Shown: positions 1-9,334 of the stretch, one piece after another
Layout of the letters: the number at the start of each line of letters is the position of its first letter
How positions within the stretch are numbered: position 1 is the first letter of the stretch
From: Patescibacteria group bacterium
GTDB lineage: Bacteria; Patescibacteriota; Minisyncoccia; JAHIHE01; JAGLIN01
Length of the DNA stretch: 35,593 nucleotides
Direction: 5' to 3'
NCBI GenBank assembly: GCA_019428855.1
Contig: JAHYJV010000010.1
Coordinates: 1 to 35,593 of the forward strand
The notes under the pieces: generated by a model
What the model was told of the DNA's origin: nothing
What the model saw: the letters and a program-made list of their open reading frames with translations, nothing else
Databases searched by the model: none
Program-made: the position numbers and the translations under genes

Positions 1-2
1 CG

Positions 3-161
3 CTCTATCGTTTCCGCACAGCTGGAAAGGATCGAGCAGGAAATGCTTCTCAATCACAAGATTTTACCATCTTAATCCCAGAAAAGAAGAAATCTGTCAT
101 TCAAATCATCACCGCTAATCTCGAAAACACCTTTGGCTGGGCTAAGAATTTGGGGTTATAG
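3..161 (+). CDS. C-terminal fragment of a protein with an Ig/fibronectin-like ending, truncated by the window edge
   Basis: Open frame from base 3 to TAG 159-161: LYRFRTAGKDRAGNASQSQDFTILIPEKKKSVIQIITANLENTFGWAKNLGL*. The 'YRFRTAGKDRAGNAS' pattern is typical of extracellular beta-sandwich domains. Confidence 0.5.
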   Translation, partial: LYRFRTAGKDRAGNASQSQDFTILIPEKKKSVIQIITANLENTFGWAKNLGL

Positions 162-251
162 AAAATAAAATTATTGCGGAAATCTATAAGAAAAATTGTT
201 CTGTTGAGCTTACTATGACGAAGCTTGTGTTTTGATTTTAAGTTGATATAA

Positions 252-1259
252 ATGAAGCAAAAAATTCTCTATAACAATAAACATTATCCGAAAGATTCTG
301 CTGCTCGAGTGCTGACTGCTAGGGTTCCAATAGTGAATCAAGATTTGACTATTAATGAAATTAAAGAAATTTTGTTTGAACATATAAGTGAATTTGAAAC
401 AATCAATTATATATATGTTGTTAATAAAAATAATAAGATTAAGGGTGTAATTTCTATCAAGGATATCTTTCGAAGAGCAAAAAATGAGATTGTCAGGAAA
501 ATAATGATAAAAGACATAATAACTGCTAGCAATTATACCACGCAAGAGAAAATCGCATTTTTGGCTATTGAACATAATTTGAAGGCAATTCCTATTATTG
601 ATAAGAATGGATGTTTGTTGGGGGTCGTTTCCTCAGACAACATATTAAATATCATTCACACAGAAGCAACAAACGATATTCTTCATTTGGCCGGTATTCA
701 TGGTTCAAGTGATTCATCTCGATACATCATTACTGCATCGGCCATGGTTCATTTTCAAAAAAGATTACCATGGCTTACACTCGGACTTTTAGGTGGGGTT
801 GTAGCCGCTCTAGTCGTCGGTTTTTTCGAACAGTCTTTGCAAAATCATTTAATTTTAGCTGCATTTATTCCAGCTGTAGCTTATATGGCAGACGCAGTTG
901 GTACTCAAACTCAAACAATATTTATCAGGTCAATAGCCTTGGATTGCAAGCTTAATCTGCGAAAATATGTTCTCAGAGAAATGAAAGTTGGGTTTACTTT
1001 GGCAATAATTTTGGGATTTTTAATTTTGATTATTTCTCTTATATTCTGGAAGTCAGTTGTGGTTAGTTTTATATTAGGATTGTCAATTTTTATTACAATT
1101 ATCGTTGCTATGTTAATTGGTGTGTCATTGCCCTGGTTTTTTATGAAGCTTAAATATGATCCTGCTATAGCAAGTGGACCTTTGGCGACAGTTTTTCGCG
1201 ATATCCTAAGCCTGATATTATATTTAAGTATTGCCCAGTTTATTCTTTCGCTAATATAA
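252..1259 (+). CDS. mgtE: MgtE-family divalent cation transporter (CBS pair plus MgtE membrane domain)
   Basis: 335 aa ORF: N-terminal CBS-like repeats (IKGVISIKDIF, LLGVVSSDNIL), then multi-TM domain with PAVAYMADAVGTQTQTIFIRS and DPAIASGPLATVFRDILSLILYLSIA, characteristic of MgtE. Confidence 0.88.
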   Translation: MKQKILYNNKHYPKDSAARVLTARVPIVNQDLTINEIKEILFEHISEFETINYIYVVNKNNKIKGVISIKDIFRRAKNEIVRKIMIKDIITASNYTTQEKIAFLAIEHNLKAIPIIDKNGCLLGVVSSDNILNIIHTEATNDILHLAGIHGSSDSSRYIITASAMVHFQKRLPWLTLGLLGGVVAALVVGFFEQSLQNHLILAAFIPAVAYMADAVGTQTQTIFIRSIALDCKLNLRKYVLREMKVGFTLAIILGFLILIISLIFWKSVVVSFILGLSIFITIIVAMLIGVSLPWFFMKLKYDPAIASGPLATVFRDILSLILYLSIAQFILSLI

Positions 1260-1262
1260 ATT

Positions 1263-1526
1263 ATGAAAAAAGAAATCTATATATTTTTGTTTATAATTCT
1301 CGGAATTTTGTTAAGCTTTCTGTTACACGCTCTGATTGAAATATCTTATATAAATTTATTATGGACTAATTATGAAAGATATGGCATGAATTTAAAATTT
1401 TCCCAATTATACACAATACATACCATAGGAACAATAATAATTTTAGGTGTGGGGATTATATTTGGTTTTATCCAAGGGAAATTTTGGTGGAAAAAAATAT
1501 ATATAGAAAAAATGAGAAATAGATAA
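1263..1526 (+). CDS. small membrane protein, 2 predicted TM helices
   Basis: 87 aa ORF directly downstream of mgtE; hydrophobic segments YIFLFIILGILLSFLLHALI and IGTIIILGVGIIFGFIQG. Confidence 0.6.
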   Translation: MKKEIYIFLFIILGILLSFLLHALIEISYINLLWTNYERYGMNLKFSQLYTIHTIGTIIILGVGIIFGFIQGKFWWKKIYIEKMRNR

Positions 1527-1561
1527 AAATAATAGTGTTATAATTTGTCTATTTGATAACC

Positions 1562-1589
1562 TTGCCAGATAATTCAAAAGCTATATAAT
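1562..1589 (+). promoter_or_regulatory. sigma70-like promoter (TTGCCA-16-TATAAT)
   Basis: TTGCCA 1562-1567, 16-nt spacer, TATAAT 1584-1589, about 33 nt upstream of ORF 1622. Confidence 0.55.
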
Positions 1590-1621
1590 TGAAGTAGAGT
1601 TAATCCAAATGAAAATATAAT

Positions 1622-2200
1622 ATGTCGGAAATATTAGAAAGATTGTTTAATTCAAAAGAGGAGGTAAAACTTTTGCGTCTTTTTTTGAATAATTCTGATG
1701 ATAAATATACTTTATCTGAAATTGCAGGGAAAGTAAAAATTAAGCCAAATAATGCCAGAAAGGAAGTAAATAATTTATTGAAAATTAAATTTTTAATTCA
1801 GCAAAAAAAATCAAATCAAATATTGTACAGAGTCAATAAAGAATTTCTTTTTTATAATGAATTAAAGAAATTAATTTTTAAGGCAAGTCCGACCTCATCT
1901 GACAAAATTGCATCTCAGGTAATGAAGCTGGGCCAAACAAGATTTGTATTAGTTTCTGGTGTATTTCTAAATTCTGATAAAGGGAAAATTGATATCTTAA
2001 TCGTTGGTGAACATATTAATAGAACGAAGTTGAAAAATTTTCTTTCTAGTGTTGAGGCAGAAGTGGGAAAGGGAGTGAATTATGTATGTATGAGCACAGA
2101 TGAATTTAGATATAGAAAAAACATGTTTGATAAGTTTATTCTAAATATTTTAGATGCTCCGCATAAGATTTTAATTGATAGAATGAAAAAAGATATATAA
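1622..2200 (+). CDS. winged-helix transcriptional regulator-like protein
   Basis: 192 aa; N-terminal wHTH pattern LLRLFLNNSDDKYTLSEIAGKVKIKPNNARKEVNNLLKIKFLIQQKKSNQILYRVN, with a C-terminal nucleotidyltransferase-like region (VSGVFLNSDKGKIDILIVGEHINRTKLK). Confidence 0.6.
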   Translation: MSEILERLFNSKEEVKLLRLFLNNSDDKYTLSEIAGKVKIKPNNARKEVNNLLKIKFLIQQKKSNQILYRVNKEFLFYNELKKLIFKASPTSSDKIASQVMKLGQTRFVLVSGVFLNSDKGKIDILIVGEHINRTKLKNFLSSVEAEVGKGVNYVCMSTDEFRYRKNMFDKFILNILDAPHKILIDRMKKDI

Positions 2201-2296
2201 TGACGGTTGTGATGATTTTTTTTAATTCCAACTATCTATTAAAAAGGATATTGAAATTTAATTTAAGAATTTTCCTTAATAAAATTAAAACCCGAT

Positions 2297-3559
2297 TTGA
2301 TGAATATTTTAGCCAGAATAATAAAGAAGAAAGAAAATAAAGACAACTGTTTTATCTCACTAGATATTGGATCTGAAACTATTAAAGCATTGGCATTTCA
2401 TTTAGATCGAAAAGAAGATAAGGTCTATATTTTGGGTTTTGGAGAAGTAAAACAAAAAATTGGAAATATGGAAGGGGACGATATTCAGAATATTTCTGGT
2501 GTGATTGCGTCTTGTAAAAAAGCAATAGAAACAGCAACGGCAATGACAGATATTCAGCCAAAAAAAGTTGTGATTGGAATAAATGGTGGATTTGTTATGG
2601 GTAAAGCTATAAAGCTGGAATATCAACGAAAGGATTTTAAGCTGAAAATAAATCTGGATGAAATTAGATCCATGGTCAATAAAATACAAAAAGATGTTCA
2701 TGAAAAAATTCAGAATAAATTAAGTCTAGATCCTCAAGAAAAGGAGAAAATAGAAATTACTAATGCTTCTGTAGTTGATATTGCGATAGATGGATATAGA
2801 GTTATAAGTCCAATTGGTTTTAAGGGTCGTGAGATTGAATTTAATGTTTTCAGTTCGTTTTTATATGTTAACAAGTTGGATATTCTTAAAAAAATTGCTA
2901 AGGGTTTACAATTAGATCTGTTTGACATAGTAGCAAGTCCTTATGCCGTGGCCATGTCAATTGGTGCTGAAGATGATATGAAGTTTAACGCAATTCTGAT
3001 TGATATCGGTGGTAAGACAACCAACGTTTCAATTGTTAATAACGGAAATATTGCAGGAACATCAACTTTTAATATAGGGGGGCGTGCATTTACAAAAAGT
3101 TTATCAGATGAATTAAAAATCAGTATGAACGAAGCGGAAGATTTAAAGCTAAAATATTCCTCTAATAAGTTAGATAAAGAAAAAGAAAAAAAAATAAAAG
3201 AAATTTTTGCATATGACTGTGAGATATTATTCGCTGGTGTTGAAATTACCTTAAAAGAATTTTCAGATACTAATTTGCTACCAACGCAAATTATTCTTTA
3301 TGGTGGAGGAAGCCAATTGGCTCATATTGGTAAGATTATTAGCAAATTATTTTTAAAGAAAAGCTTACCTTTTCCTGCCGAAACAAAGATAAAATTTGTG
3401 AATACAGAAGATATTGTGAATGTGATTGACAAGACCAACAAGATTCAAGGTTGTCAACATATAAATTCTATGAGTTTGGCTAATTTTGTTCTTAAATTAG
3501 AAGAAAGCGATGATGGTGTAAATATAATTTTGAGAGATTTAATTAAGAAAAGTTATTAG
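2297..3559 (+). CDS. FtsA/PilM-superfamily actin-like ATPase
   Basis: 420 aa; FISLDIGSETIKALAF (phosphate 1), AILIDIGGKTTNVSIVNNG (phosphate 2), IILYGGGSQLAHI (adenosine motif), SHS2-like insertion. Confidence 0.75.
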   Translation: MMNILARIIKKKENKDNCFISLDIGSETIKALAFHLDRKEDKVYILGFGEVKQKIGNMEGDDIQNISGVIASCKKAIETATAMTDIQPKKVVIGINGGFVMGKAIKLEYQRKDFKLKINLDEIRSMVNKIQKDVHEKIQNKLSLDPQEKEKIEITNASVVDIAIDGYRVISPIGFKGREIEFNVFSSFLYVNKLDILKKIAKGLQLDLFDIVASPYAVAMSIGAEDDMKFNAILIDIGGKTTNVSIVNNGNIAGTSTFNIGGRAFTKSLSDELKISMNEAEDLKLKYSSNKLDKEKEKKIKEIFAYDCEILFAGVEITLKEFSDTNLLPTQIILYGGGSQLAHIGKIISKLFLKKSLPFPAETKIKFVNTEDIVNVIDKTNKIQGCQHINSMSLANFVLKLEESDDGVNIILRDLIKKSY

Positions 3560-3595
3560 TATAGAATAATTAACAAATATCTATAAAAAAATTTT

Positions 3596-5398
3596 ATGGA
3601 GGATGAAAACAAAAAGATATATATCGGAACAGACGAGGAAATACCATCAATTGTTTCGAAAATTCAGAGACATGAAGAAAACGATGTGGTTTTGGTTGTT
3701 TCTGCAAAAAATGAAATGTTGCAAAGCCTGATAAATTTAAAAATACTGAAAAAGAAAGTTGAAGAAATGGGAAAAACAGTTTCAATAATTCAAGTTGATT
3801 CAAAAGTTAAAACAGCGAATGAGGCTGAAGATGAAACAGAGAATAAAAAAAATATAGGCACGAATGAAAATCGAAGACAGATTGGATCAATACGGAGTAG
3901 TATAGATGGTAATAAAATCCAATATGATAAAGCGGAGTCGAAAAAAGATGACGAAAATAGTAGAAATGTTCATTTAGTATCAAATGATTCTGAGACAAAT
4001 CTTTTGTCTATTCCCAAAAATAGCGATCATAAGGTTAAAATGTTTGATATTGTGAGAAAAATGGAGAAAAAAACTGTTATGGATAATTTGCCTGAATCAA
4101 GAAAAGCAGAAACAGATTCAAGGATTAGAATAAATGAAGCAAGATGTCTGAGCAATAATGAACAAGCAAGGATGACATCTCAGACAAATGAAAATCGGGA
4201 TTTGCAGAAGCCTAAGAAAGAAACGAAAAAGAAAATATTAATACCATCAATCAACTCAAAAATATTTACTCTCTTCATTCTAACAATTTTAACGACAGTA
4301 GTTTTAGTGATTTGCTTCATCTTACCAGAAGCAAATATTGGTATAATATTAAAATCGGAACCCGTTTCCTATGATTTTGAATTTTTAACAGACGAAACAT
4401 TAGATAATGTTGATTTTGCGAATAACAAAATCCCTCTTAAAAAAATAGATGTGATTTCTGAACAATCAGACCAATACCCCACTAGAGGGAAAAAGCATTT
4501 ACAGGAAAAAGCAAGTGGTGAAATCACAGTTTTTAATGAATACTCCTCTAGTCCTCAAAGAATTGTTGCCAATACCAGGTTTTTATCGAAAGATTCTAAC
4601 AAGATATTTTTGGTCGCAGAAGCGGTAACTATTCCTGGTTTTTTAAAAGTAGAGGGGGTTGATGTGCCAGGTCAGGTAAAAATAAAAGTTTACGCAGACA
4701 AGATTGGAGAAGAATATAATATTGGAAATTCATCTTTCAATCTTCCTGGTCTTCAGGGTAGTGCAAAATATGCATCTGTTTATGCTAGATCGACAGAACC
4801 GATGTCTGGTGGTATCAATCGCGAAGTTGCCTTTTTTTCTGAAAGTGATTATCTAACTGCCAAAGAAAACCTCCTGAAGCTAGCCAAAGAAAAGAATAAA
4901 GTTGATTCTCAAAACCAGATTTCCGATCACTCAATTTTGCTTGAGCAGATAAAAAAGGATGAGGATGTCGAGATTAAAACTAACATTGAGGTTGGTGATT
5001 TGGCAGAAAAATTTGAAATGAAAGTAATAGTTAAAAATAGTGTAGCAATCGTAGATAGGGTAAATCTAGAAAAAATGATTGATGAGAAAATTATGTCCAA
5101 ACTTGGGGCTAATAAAAAACTAAAGGAAAATAGTAGGATTTATGATACTCCATCGTCAATAATTAATGGTGATAATCGCATTAACATCTATGTAAATGTT
5201 AAGCAAGATGTAATTGAAAATATCGAAATTGAAAATCTAAAAGCTGAGATTGCCAACAAGAACGAAGAAGAGCTTAAGGGTTACTTTCAAAATATTGATG
5301 GTATTAAGTCAATAGATATCAGTTTTTGGCCATTTTGGGTTCAGAGAGTTCCTTTGTCTTACGAAAAAATCAAGATAACTATTGACATAAATGATTAG
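3596..5398 (+). CDS. single-pass membrane protein with baseplate-J-like extracytoplasmic region
   Basis: 600 aa; N-terminal IYIGTDEEIPSIVSKIQRHEENDVVLVVSAKNEMLQSLINLKILKKKVEEMGK, charged linker, TM (IFTLFILTILTTVVLVICFILP), then beta-rich region with GEITVFNEYSSSPQRIVANTRFLSKDSNKIF. Recalled as a CPR-typical architecture. Confidence 0.6.
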   Translation: MEDENKKIYIGTDEEIPSIVSKIQRHEENDVVLVVSAKNEMLQSLINLKILKKKVEEMGKTVSIIQVDSKVKTANEAEDETENKKNIGTNENRRQIGSIRSSIDGNKIQYDKAESKKDDENSRNVHLVSNDSETNLLSIPKNSDHKVKMFDIVRKMEKKTVMDNLPESRKAETDSRIRINEARCLSNNEQARMTSQTNENRDLQKPKKETKKKILIPSINSKIFTLFILTILTTVVLVICFILPEANIGIILKSEPVSYDFEFLTDETLDNVDFANNKIPLKKIDVISEQSDQYPTRGKKHLQEKASGEITVFNEYSSSPQRIVANTRFLSKDSNKIFLVAEAVTIPGFLKVEGVDVPGQVKIKVYADKIGEEYNIGNSSFNLPGLQGSAKYASVYARSTEPMSGGINREVAFFSESDYLTAKENLLKLAKEKNKVDSQNQISDHSILLEQIKKDEDVEIKTNIEVGDLAEKFEMKVIVKNSVAIVDRVNLEKMIDEKIMSKLGANKKLKENSRIYDTPSSIINGDNRINIYVNVKQDVIENIEIENLKAEIANKNEEELKGYFQNIDGIKSIDISFWPFWVQRVPLSYEKIKITIDIND

Positions 5399-5410
5399 GT
5401 GTAGTAAACT
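5382..5410 (+). promoter_or_regulatory. promoter for the ribosomal-protein operon (TTGACA-17-TAAACT)
   Basis: TTGACA 5382-5387, 17-nt spacer, TAAACT 5405-5410; overlaps the 3' end of the upstream CDS and leaves a leader of about 125 nt before infA. Confidence 0.6.
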
Positions 5411-5543
5411 CTAACAGTAGCTTGTTATTAACTTAAATTAAGAAAAAAATAATTTAAGAAGTTGCTGAAATGGTCCAGCTAGTGGCACTAGTTGTTGTTT
5501 TGTTTACAAGCATTTCTCCTCTTAATTCCTTATATATTAATAT

Positions 5544-5753
5544 ATGAAAGAGATAGTTCAGGTTGAAGGAGTGGTTACGGAAACATTGCCTGGGACAAAA
5601 TTCAAGGTTAAGATTAATGAGGACCATGAGTTATTGGCACATATTTCAGGTCGGATGAGAATGAACTATATAAAAATTTTACCAGGTGATACAGTTATCG
5701 TTGAAATGAGTCCATATGATTTGACAAAAGGTAGAATTGTTCGTAGAGGTTAA
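5544..5753 (+). CDS. infA: translation initiation factor IF-1
   Basis: 69 aa; [63 protein letters not shown]. Confidence 0.97.
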   Translation: MKEIVQVEGVVTETLPGTKFKVKINEDHELLAHISGRMRMNYIKILPGDTVIVEMSPYDLTKGRIVRRG

Positions 5754-5777
5754 ATTTAGTAAATTAATTTAAAAAAA

Positions 5778-5891
5778 ATGAAAGTTAGAGCTTCCGTAAA
5801 GAAAATGTGTGATAATTGTAAAATAGTTCGACGTAAAAGAAAACTTTATGTTATTTGCTCTAATCCAAAGCATAAACAGCGTCAGGGTTAA
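5778..5891 (+). CDS. rpmJ: 50S ribosomal protein L36
   Basis: Absent from the ORF track because it is short. ATG 5778, TAA 5889-5891: [37 protein letters not shown]. Confidence 0.96.
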   Translation: MKVRASVKKMCDNCKIVRRKRKLYVICSNPKHKQRQG

Positions 5892-5932
5892 GCTGTTTTA
5901 ATTTTTGTTAATAAATTTTAATTAAATTTTGT

Positions 5933-6319
5933 ATGCCAAGAATTCTAGGAGTTAATATACCAGAGGGTAAAAGAATGGAAATTGCCCTTACTTACATAAA
6001 AGGTATTGGGGTTTTTTTGAGTAGAAAGATTCTGAAAGAGGCAGATATAAGTCTTGATAAAAGAGCACATGAGATTACCTTAGAGGAAATTGGAAAAATC
6101 CAGAAAATAATTGAGAATGGCTATAAAGTAGAGGGAGAATTAGGGAGAATTGTAATGATGAATGTGAAAAGATTAAAAGAAATTGGTTGCTACAGAGGCA
6201 CAAGACATGCCAAGGGTTTGCCTACTAGAGGTCAAAGAACAAAAACTAATAACAGAACTGTCAGGGGCAATGTGAGAAGAACTGCTGGAAGTGGTAAGGC
6301 TAAGATTGAGAAAACATAA
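5933..6319 (+). CDS. rpsM: 30S ribosomal protein S13
   Basis: 128 aa; MPRILGVNIPEGKRMEIALTYIKGIG ... RHAKGLPTRGQRTKTNNRTVRG. Confidence 0.97.
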   Translation: MPRILGVNIPEGKRMEIALTYIKGIGVFLSRKILKEADISLDKRAHEITLEEIGKIQKIIENGYKVEGELGRIVMMNVKRLKEIGCYRGTRHAKGLPTRGQRTKTNNRTVRGNVRRTAGSGKAKIEKT

Positions 6320-6352
6320 TTTTGATTAAATAACATATTAATAATTATATAT

Positions 6353-6790
6353 ATGGGAAAAAGAAGAGTAGTAACAATTGGAGGCAAAGACAAAGGTGGT
6401 TCAAAGTCACTAAGCCGTAGTAAAGCTTCAAAGAAAAGAAAAAGCATTTCTAAGGGACAAATACACATTAAATCAACTTATAATAATACTATTGTCACTC
6501 TAACTGATTTAAATGGGGGAGTTATTGCTTGGTCAACTGCTGGTCTTTTGGGTTTTAAGGGTGCTAAAAAGGCAACTCCTTATGCTGCCACAAATATTGT
6601 TGGTTCTTTACTAGAAAAGACGAAAAAAGTTGGTTTGAAAGATGTTGAAGTTTTTGTCAAAGGTATTGGGAGTGGAAGAGAATCAGCGGTTAGAGCAATT
6701 GCTGCCAATGGAATAAATATTGTATCGATAACAGATACAACTCCAATCCCACATAATGGATGTAGACCTCCAAAACCGAGAAGGGTATAG
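6353..6790 (+). CDS. rpsK: 30S ribosomal protein S11
   Basis: 145 aa; IHIKSTYNNTIVTLTDLNGGVIAWSTAG ... PIPHNGCRPPKPRRV; basic N-terminal extension. Confidence 0.97.
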   Translation: MGKRRVVTIGGKDKGGSKSLSRSKASKKRKSISKGQIHIKSTYNNTIVTLTDLNGGVIAWSTAGLLGFKGAKKATPYAATNIVGSLLEKTKKVGLKDVEVFVKGIGSGRESAVRAIAANGINIVSITDTTPIPHNGCRPPKPRRV

Positions 6791-6820
6791 CTTAATTGAT
6801 AATTTTTTTAATGAATACAT

Positions 6821-7447
6821 ATGGCCAGAGATCTAAGTGCAAAATGTAAAAAATGTAGAAGAGAAGGTAAAAAGATTTTTCTTAAAGGAGAAAGGTGTTT
6901 TTCTGTAAAGTGTGCGATGGTGAAGAGACCTTATGCGCCTGGACAACACGGGCAAGCTAGAAGAATGGGATTGTCAGAATATGGAACACAGCTCAGAGAA
7001 AAACAAAAAGTAAAACGAACATATGGTTTAATGGAAAAACAATTTCGAAAATATTACGATATGGCAAGTAGCATGAAAGGGAATACCGGAGTATTACTTT
7101 CAACTCTACTCGAGCGAAGAATGGATAATGTTGTTTTTCGTCTTGGTTTAGGAGAATCAAGAAATCATGCTAGACAGCTGGTTAATCACGGACACTTTCT
7201 TCTTAATGGAGTGAAGACCGATATACCGTCATGCCTTTTGAAAGAAGGTGATATAATATCAATTAAAAATGATAAAGGTGTCTTTTTTCAAAATTTAAAA
7301 AATACTCTCAAGAATCATCAGACTCCATCATGGCTGGCGTTAGATTTAAAAAAAATGGAAGGGAAGGTAGTTTCTACCCCAGTTTTAGACGAGATTGATG
7401 TGAATAGTAATATTCATTTAATCATTGAGTTTTATTCAAAATCATAA
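6821..7447 (+). CDS. rpsD: 30S ribosomal protein S4
   Basis: 208 aa; CKKCRREGKK...KRPYAPGQHGQARRMGLSEYGTQLREKQKVKRTYGLMEKQFRKYY plus S4 domain RLDNVVFRLG-like segment. Confidence 0.97.
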   Translation: MARDLSAKCKKCRREGKKIFLKGERCFSVKCAMVKRPYAPGQHGQARRMGLSEYGTQLREKQKVKRTYGLMEKQFRKYYDMASSMKGNTGVLLSTLLERRMDNVVFRLGLGESRNHARQLVNHGHFLLNGVKTDIPSCLLKEGDIISIKNDKGVFFQNLKNTLKNHQTPSWLALDLKKMEGKVVSTPVLDEIDVNSNIHLIIEFYSKS

Positions 7448-7473
7448 TTATAAATAATAAGATAAATAAAAAT

Positions 7474-8499
7474 ATGCAAAAAATTACATTACCAGAAAAA
7501 CCAATTATAAAAAATCAAGAAGATAATTTTGCTGTTTTTGAAATAAAATCTTGTTATCCTGGTTATGGTGCAACAATTGGAAATGCTTTAAGAAGAGTAT
7601 TACTTTCTTCGTTATCTGGAGCGGCGATTACATCTGTTAAAATTACGGGAGCAAATCATGAATTTTCGACAATACCTGGTATACTTGAAGATGTGGTTGA
7701 AATAATACTTAATTTAAAAAAGATTAAATTTAAGATACATGTTGACGGTCCAGTAAAGCTATCACTCAAGGTTAACAAAGAGGGTCGAGTTACTGCTAGA
7801 GATATAAAGGAAAATAGTGATGTAGAAATTTCGAATAAAGATGCCTTTATTGCAACTGTGACAGATAAAAATAGAACACTTGAAATGGAACTAAAAGTGG
7901 AGACAGGAATTGGATACATGCCTATCGAACAGCAAGGTGAGGAAAAACTGGAAATTGGTAATATCGCAATTGATGCAGTATTTACTCCAGTTCGCAAAGT
8001 AAACTATCGCATTGAGAATATGCGTGTTGGGAAGATGACTAATTATGATAGGCTTGTCCTAGAAATCGAAACTGACGGAAGTATAACTCCAGAAGAAGCA
8101 TTTAAAAGTGCAACACTTCTTTTGGTGGAGCATTTTAATCTTTTTGGAGAAGTTATTAATCAAGAGCAACAAGATCTTATTGAAGCTGGAGATGTAGATG
8201 AAAAAGAAGTAGCGTTCAAAAAGGCTGAAATCGAAAGGAAGGAAAGTGAGAAGAAAGAAAAAGAAGAACGAAAAGAACAAAATAAAGAAGAACAAGAAGA
8301 TGTGTTAAAAATGTCAGTTAACGATATTAATCTTTCGGTCAGAGTTGCAAAAATATTATCTGAAAATAAGATTAAGTCTGTTGGAAAAATAATTAAGAAA
8401 ACAGAAGATGACTTGCAATCATTACCGGGTATGGGAGACAAGGCGGTAAAAGATATTAAAAAATCACTTGGAAAATTCGGATTAACATTAAAAAAATAG
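7474..8499 (+). CDS. rpoA: DNA-directed RNA polymerase subunit alpha
   Basis: 341 aa; FEIKSCYPGYGATIGNALRRVLLSSLSGAAITSVKI ... C-terminal alpha-CTD-like NLSVRVAKILSENKIKSVGKIIKKTEDDLQSLPGMGDKAVKDIKKSL. Confidence 0.97.
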   Translation: MQKITLPEKPIIKNQEDNFAVFEIKSCYPGYGATIGNALRRVLLSSLSGAAITSVKITGANHEFSTIPGILEDVVEIILNLKKIKFKIHVDGPVKLSLKVNKEGRVTARDIKENSDVEISNKDAFIATVTDKNRTLEMELKVETGIGYMPIEQQGEEKLEIGNIAIDAVFTPVRKVNYRIENMRVGKMTNYDRLVLEIETDGSITPEEAFKSATLLLVEHFNLFGEVINQEQQDLIEAGDVDEKEVAFKKAEIERKESEKKEKEERKEQNKEEQEDVLKMSVNDINLSVRVAKILSENKIKSVGKIIKKTEDDLQSLPGMGDKAVKDIKKSLGKFGLTLKK

Positions 8500-8528
8500 T
8501 ATAGATTTTATAGATATAATATTTAATT

Positions 8529-8876
8529 ATGAAACATAAAGTTAAAGGAAGAAAATTTAAAAGAGATACTGCACAGAGAAAAGCACTGCTTAAGCATTTA
8601 TCAGAAGCTATTATTTTGCATGAAAAGATTACTACTACAACAGCGAAAGCGAAGGAGCTGTCTGTTCATGTAGAAAAGCTGATTACAGTCGCCAAGAAAG
8701 ACAATTTATTGGCAGCGAAAACAATTCATGGCAGATTGTGCGACGAGGCATCAAAAAAACTTTTAAAAGATATTGCAAAGCGTTATGAGCAGAGGAATGG
8801 TGGATATACAAGGGTAATTAAAATTGGAGAAAGAAAAGGGGATGTTGCTAAAATGTCTATTATAGAATTTGTATAA
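8529..8876 (+). CDS. rplQ: 50S ribosomal protein L17
   Basis: 115 aa; MKHKVKGRKFKRDTAQRKALLKHLSEAIILHEKITTTTAKAKEL. Confidence 0.95.
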   Translation: MKHKVKGRKFKRDTAQRKALLKHLSEAIILHEKITTTTAKAKELSVHVEKLITVAKKDNLLAAKTIHGRLCDEASKKLLKDIAKRYEQRNGGYTRVIKIGERKGDVAKMSIIEFV

Positions 8877-8897
8877 TAATATTTAATAAGTACTAAA

Positions 8898-9320
8898 ATG
8901 ACTAATAAAATAAGCAGTAAGCTAGTTGCAGAAAAAGTAAGAAAGTGGCACATTTATGATGCTTCTGATGAAAGCTTTGGACGGATGGCTTCAAAGATAG
9001 CGATGATTCTTCGAGGAAAGAATAAGGTTGATTTTGTGCATCATGTTGATGCCGGAGATTTTGTAGTTGTCATCAATACTGATAATGTAAAATATACAAA
9101 AGGAAAAGGGGATGGCAAAATTTACTATAGTTATAGTGGATATATGGGTGGAATGTCTGAGATTTCTTTAAAAAATCAGATTCAAAAAGATTCTAGAGAA
9201 GTAATTAAGAGTGCCGTATATGGAATGCTACCTAAAAATAAGCTCAGAGATCAAATGATAAAAAGACTTCATATTTATAAAGATAAAAAACATCCTTACG
9301 GGAAAAAATTTGATAATTAA
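8898..9320 (+). CDS. rplM: 50S ribosomal protein L13
   Basis: 140 aa; WHIYDASDESFGRMASKIAMILRGKNKVDFVHHVDAGDFVVVINTDNV ... VYGMLPKNKLRDQMIKRLHIY. Confidence 0.95.
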   Translation: MTNKISSKLVAEKVRKWHIYDASDESFGRMASKIAMILRGKNKVDFVHHVDAGDFVVVINTDNVKYTKGKGDGKIYYSYSGYMGGMSEISLKNQIQKDSREVIKSAVYGMLPKNKLRDQMIKRLHIYKDKKHPYGKKFDN

Positions 9321-9334
9321 TTCAACTTTAGCTT

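Noticed and set aside
7656-8441. Minus-strand ORFs antisense to rpoA (7656-7997, 8059-8295, 8160-8441)
   Set aside because: Composition is that of the reverse complement of a conserved Lys/Glu-rich gene (Ser/Phe/Leu-rich); no independent start signals.
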